A DNA stretch of 64,000 nt from Novosphingopyxis sp965218915 (GTDB lineage: Bacteria > Pseudomonadota > Alphaproteobacteria > Sphingomonadales > Sphingomonadaceae), in NCBI RefSeq assembly GCF_965218915.1, contig NZ_OZ244708.1, forward strand, positions 2,232,001 to 2,296,000, in the 5' to 3' direction. The position numbers were made by a program, and so were the translations under genes. A model generated the notes under the pieces. That model was not told the origin of the DNA, made no database searches, and saw only the letters and a program-made list of their open reading frames with translations. This document shows, one piece after another, positions 63,813-64,000 of the stretch. The first letter of the stretch is position 1. Every line of letters starts with the position of its first letter.

Positions 63813-64000
63813 GCCCCGCTCCGGACCTTAAGCATCGGTTGCAGCCGGCCCCGCGCCAGGCTGCGCCACAGCCATTCCAGCGGTCCGTAACGATAGCGAT
63901 CGAGCCACGGCTTGGACCAGAGCAGCATCACCGCACAGGCCGCCAGCACGAACAGGTACAGCGCCGGACGTGGCACCTGGCCGAACAGGTCCAGCCCATA
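63809..64000 (-). CDS. DUF418-like membrane protein (partial, C-terminal end)
   Basis: The last 63 codons of a minus-strand gene enter from the right window edge. They translate to a hydrophobic helix (LYLFVLAACAVMLLW) then WLDRYRYGPLEWLWRSLARGR. The RYGPLEWLWR block is the usual end of DUF418 (YeiB-like) membrane proteins. The stop overlaps the Hpt gene stop by four bases. The rest of the gene is outside the window. Confidence 0.75.
   Translation of the reverse strand, partial: YGLDLFGQVPRPALYLFVLAACAVMLLWSKPWLDRYRYGPLEWLWRSLARGRLQPMLKVRSGA

Overview
The window is high-GC chromosomal DNA from an alphaproteobacterium of the sphingomonad type. The clearest marker is a serine palmitoyltransferase gene (34341-35540) with a dedicated acyl carrier protein (34002-34244). 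This pair starts bacterial sphingolipid synthesis, and sphingomonads use glycosphingolipids in place of lipopolysaccharide. Other support comes from typical alphaproteobacterial gene groups (tig-clpP-clpX, gatCAB, rplU-rpmA-obgE, lptF-lptG) and from many small palindromic intergenic repeats. No phage, integrase, full insertion sequence, rRNA operon or CRISPR array is visible.

Layout: 1-4246 (minus) holds clpX (cut by the window edge), clpP, tig with a long Lys/Ala/Pro tail, and tRNA-Leu(UAG). 4356-6232 (plus) holds a proline-rich small protein and two secreted proteins of unknown function. 6329-11798 (minus) holds an NRAMP-like transporter with a probable frameshift and gatB, gatA and gatC, with a PIN/antitoxin pair on the opposite strand between gatA and gatB. 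11950-16060 (plus) holds a DUF3089 hydrolase, ruvX, pyrB and a dihydroorotase-like gene that lacks catalytic residues. 16091-20348 holds two SPOR-domain proteins around a ParA/ribbon-helix-helix pair. 20521-24762 holds serB, miaA, a divergent ketol-acid reductoisomerase, an FKBP and rpsU.

25115-31175 holds an aldolase-family protein, an orphan 2Fe-2S subunit, a lipoprotein, rplU, rpmA, a GNAT, a metal-dependent hydrolase with a divergent TetR, and tRNA-Ala(CGC). 31304-41217 is the most interesting block: obgE, an extended SDR, ACP, SPT, a DUF2141 protein, lptF, lptG, a fatty-acid-hydroxylase-like membrane protein and a large GNAT. Read together these may make, 2-hydroxylate, N-acylate and export sphingolipid; apart from SPT and ACP the assignments are inferred. 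41225-56212 is mostly housekeeping on the minus strand: a porin-like protein, xthA, an A-type Fe-S carrier, an M23 peptidase, a ferritin-like protein, bcp, glnE, DUF808, tgt, a CDF exporter, queA, a cyclophilin, coaD, ispA and xseB. 56359-64000 holds a lipoprotein, a membrane protein, panB, a YfgM-like protein, bamB, der, an Hpt protein and the end of a DUF418-like gene.

The intergenic DNA is rich in repeats. At least five palindromic families recur. There is also a 163-260 bp element in three copies with about 24-bp terminal inverted repeats, and a 223-bp direct repeat lying just upstream of acp and again just upstream of the large GNAT. Two loci show palindromes inserted inside other palindromes, including a tandem 39-bp unit in the loop of a REP-like hairpin. 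All calls come from reading the sequence; no database search was run.
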